Shown here: positions 4,962 through 5,216 of the stretch, piece by piece
Position numbering within the stretch: the first letter of the stretch is position 1
Layout: each line of letters begins with the position of its first letter
Source of the DNA: Actinomycetes bacterium
Lineage (GTDB): Bacteria; Actinomycetota; Acidimicrobiia; Acidimicrobiales; Palsa-688
Direction of reading: 5' to 3'
Length of the DNA: 5,216 nucleotides
Assembly: GCA_021821705.1 (NCBI GenBank)
Contig: JAKACE010000168.1
Coordinates: 1 to 5,216, forward strand
The notes under the pieces: model-generated
Told to the model about the DNA's origin: nothing
The model's database searches: none
Seen by the model: only the letters and a program-made list of their open reading frames with translations
Position numbers and translations under genes: made by a program

Positions 4962-5216
4962 GCCAGCGTCCCCACCCCGTCTCCCTGGCCCCGCCGGCGG
5001 GCCCGCGACAGGGCCAGCTCCTGGAAGTGGCGTTGAGCGTTGAAGTGCTTCACCGTGGGCACCTTGGACCACGAGCCGTCGGGGTGCAGTTCCCACGCCA
5101 ACTCGTCGTCGGCCATGACGACCTCCAGGATCTCGCGCAGGCGAGCCTGGATCCTGGGGGCGTGCACGTCGACCAGGGCCTCGACCCGGCGGTCGAGGTT
5201 GCGCTCCATCATGTCC
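4958..5216 (-). CDS. ppk1: Polyphosphate kinase, C-terminal end (5' part outside window)
   Basis: Only the last 85 residues are present; the frame stays open to the right edge (codons read DMMERNLDRRVEAL from base 5215). The segment MMERNLDRRVE is the conserved C-terminal PPK1 motif (normally preceded by G-S-A-D), and AWELHPDGSWSKVP matches the usual W-x-L-x-x-D-G-x-W ending, followed by a basic tail LSRARRR. PPK1 transfers the terminal phosphate of ATP to build inorganic polyphosphate. The catalytic histidines lie further upstream and are not in the window. The stop TGA (4958-4960) overlaps the Nudix ATG, so the two genes form an operon, the same ppk-mutT1 order known from mycobacteria. In many bacteria ppk responds to phosphate starvation, which fits the regulator pair nearby, but no binding site is visible here. 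Confidence 0.9.
   Translation of the reverse strand, partial: DMMERNLDRRVEALVDVHAPRIQARLREILEVVMADDELAWELHPDGSWSKVPTVKHFNAQRHFQELALSRARRRGQGDGVGTLA

Overview
This is a very GC-rich, tightly packed bacterial window. Gene content points to a high-GC actinobacterium (Actinomycetota): a SenX3/RegX3-like two-component pair, a class E-type sortase, polyphosphate kinase next to a MutT1-like Nudix gene, GTG starts and apparently leaderless promoters. The class Acidimicrobiia is a reasonable guess, but the sequence alone does not settle the lineage.

Layout from left to right. (1) Bases 1-634, plus strand: the C-terminal part of an unidentified protein, rich in Ala, Pro and Gln, with a tandem hexapeptide repeat and a basic tail. 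(2) Bases 662-2896, minus strand: a tightly coupled operon, transcribed right to left, of a SixA/MutT1-C-type histidine phosphatase, a soluble PAS-containing SenX3/PhoR-like histidine kinase and a RegX3/PhoB-like response regulator. Phosphatase and kinase overlap at GTGA; kinase and regulator overlap by 8 bp. (3) Bases 2897-3064: a divergent intergenic region with a candidate leaderless promoter on each side. (4) Bases 3065-4288, plus strand: a class E-type sortase with an unusual Ala/Pro-rich linker and two extra C-terminal membrane segments. (5) Bases 4289-4448: a convergent intergenic region full of GC-rich hairpins. (6) Bases 4449-5216, minus strand: a Nudix hydrolase whose ATG overlaps (ATGA) the stop of a polyphosphate kinase gene, of which only the last 86 codons including the stop are in the window.

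Apart from the sortase and the left-hand gene, the window reads as a phosphate and polyphosphate module: ppk, Nudix hydrolase, histidine phosphatase, and a phosphate-type sensor kinase and regulator, all on the minus strand. The most interesting point is that the Nudix protein and the histidine phosphatase look like the two halves of mycobacterial MutT1 (Nudix plus histidine-phosphatase domains in one protein). Here they are separate genes with an oppositely oriented sortase gene between them. The phosphatase half is translationally coupled to the sensor kinase, which suggests a possible role in phospho-histidine signalling. No RNA genes, CRISPR arrays or insertion sequences were seen.
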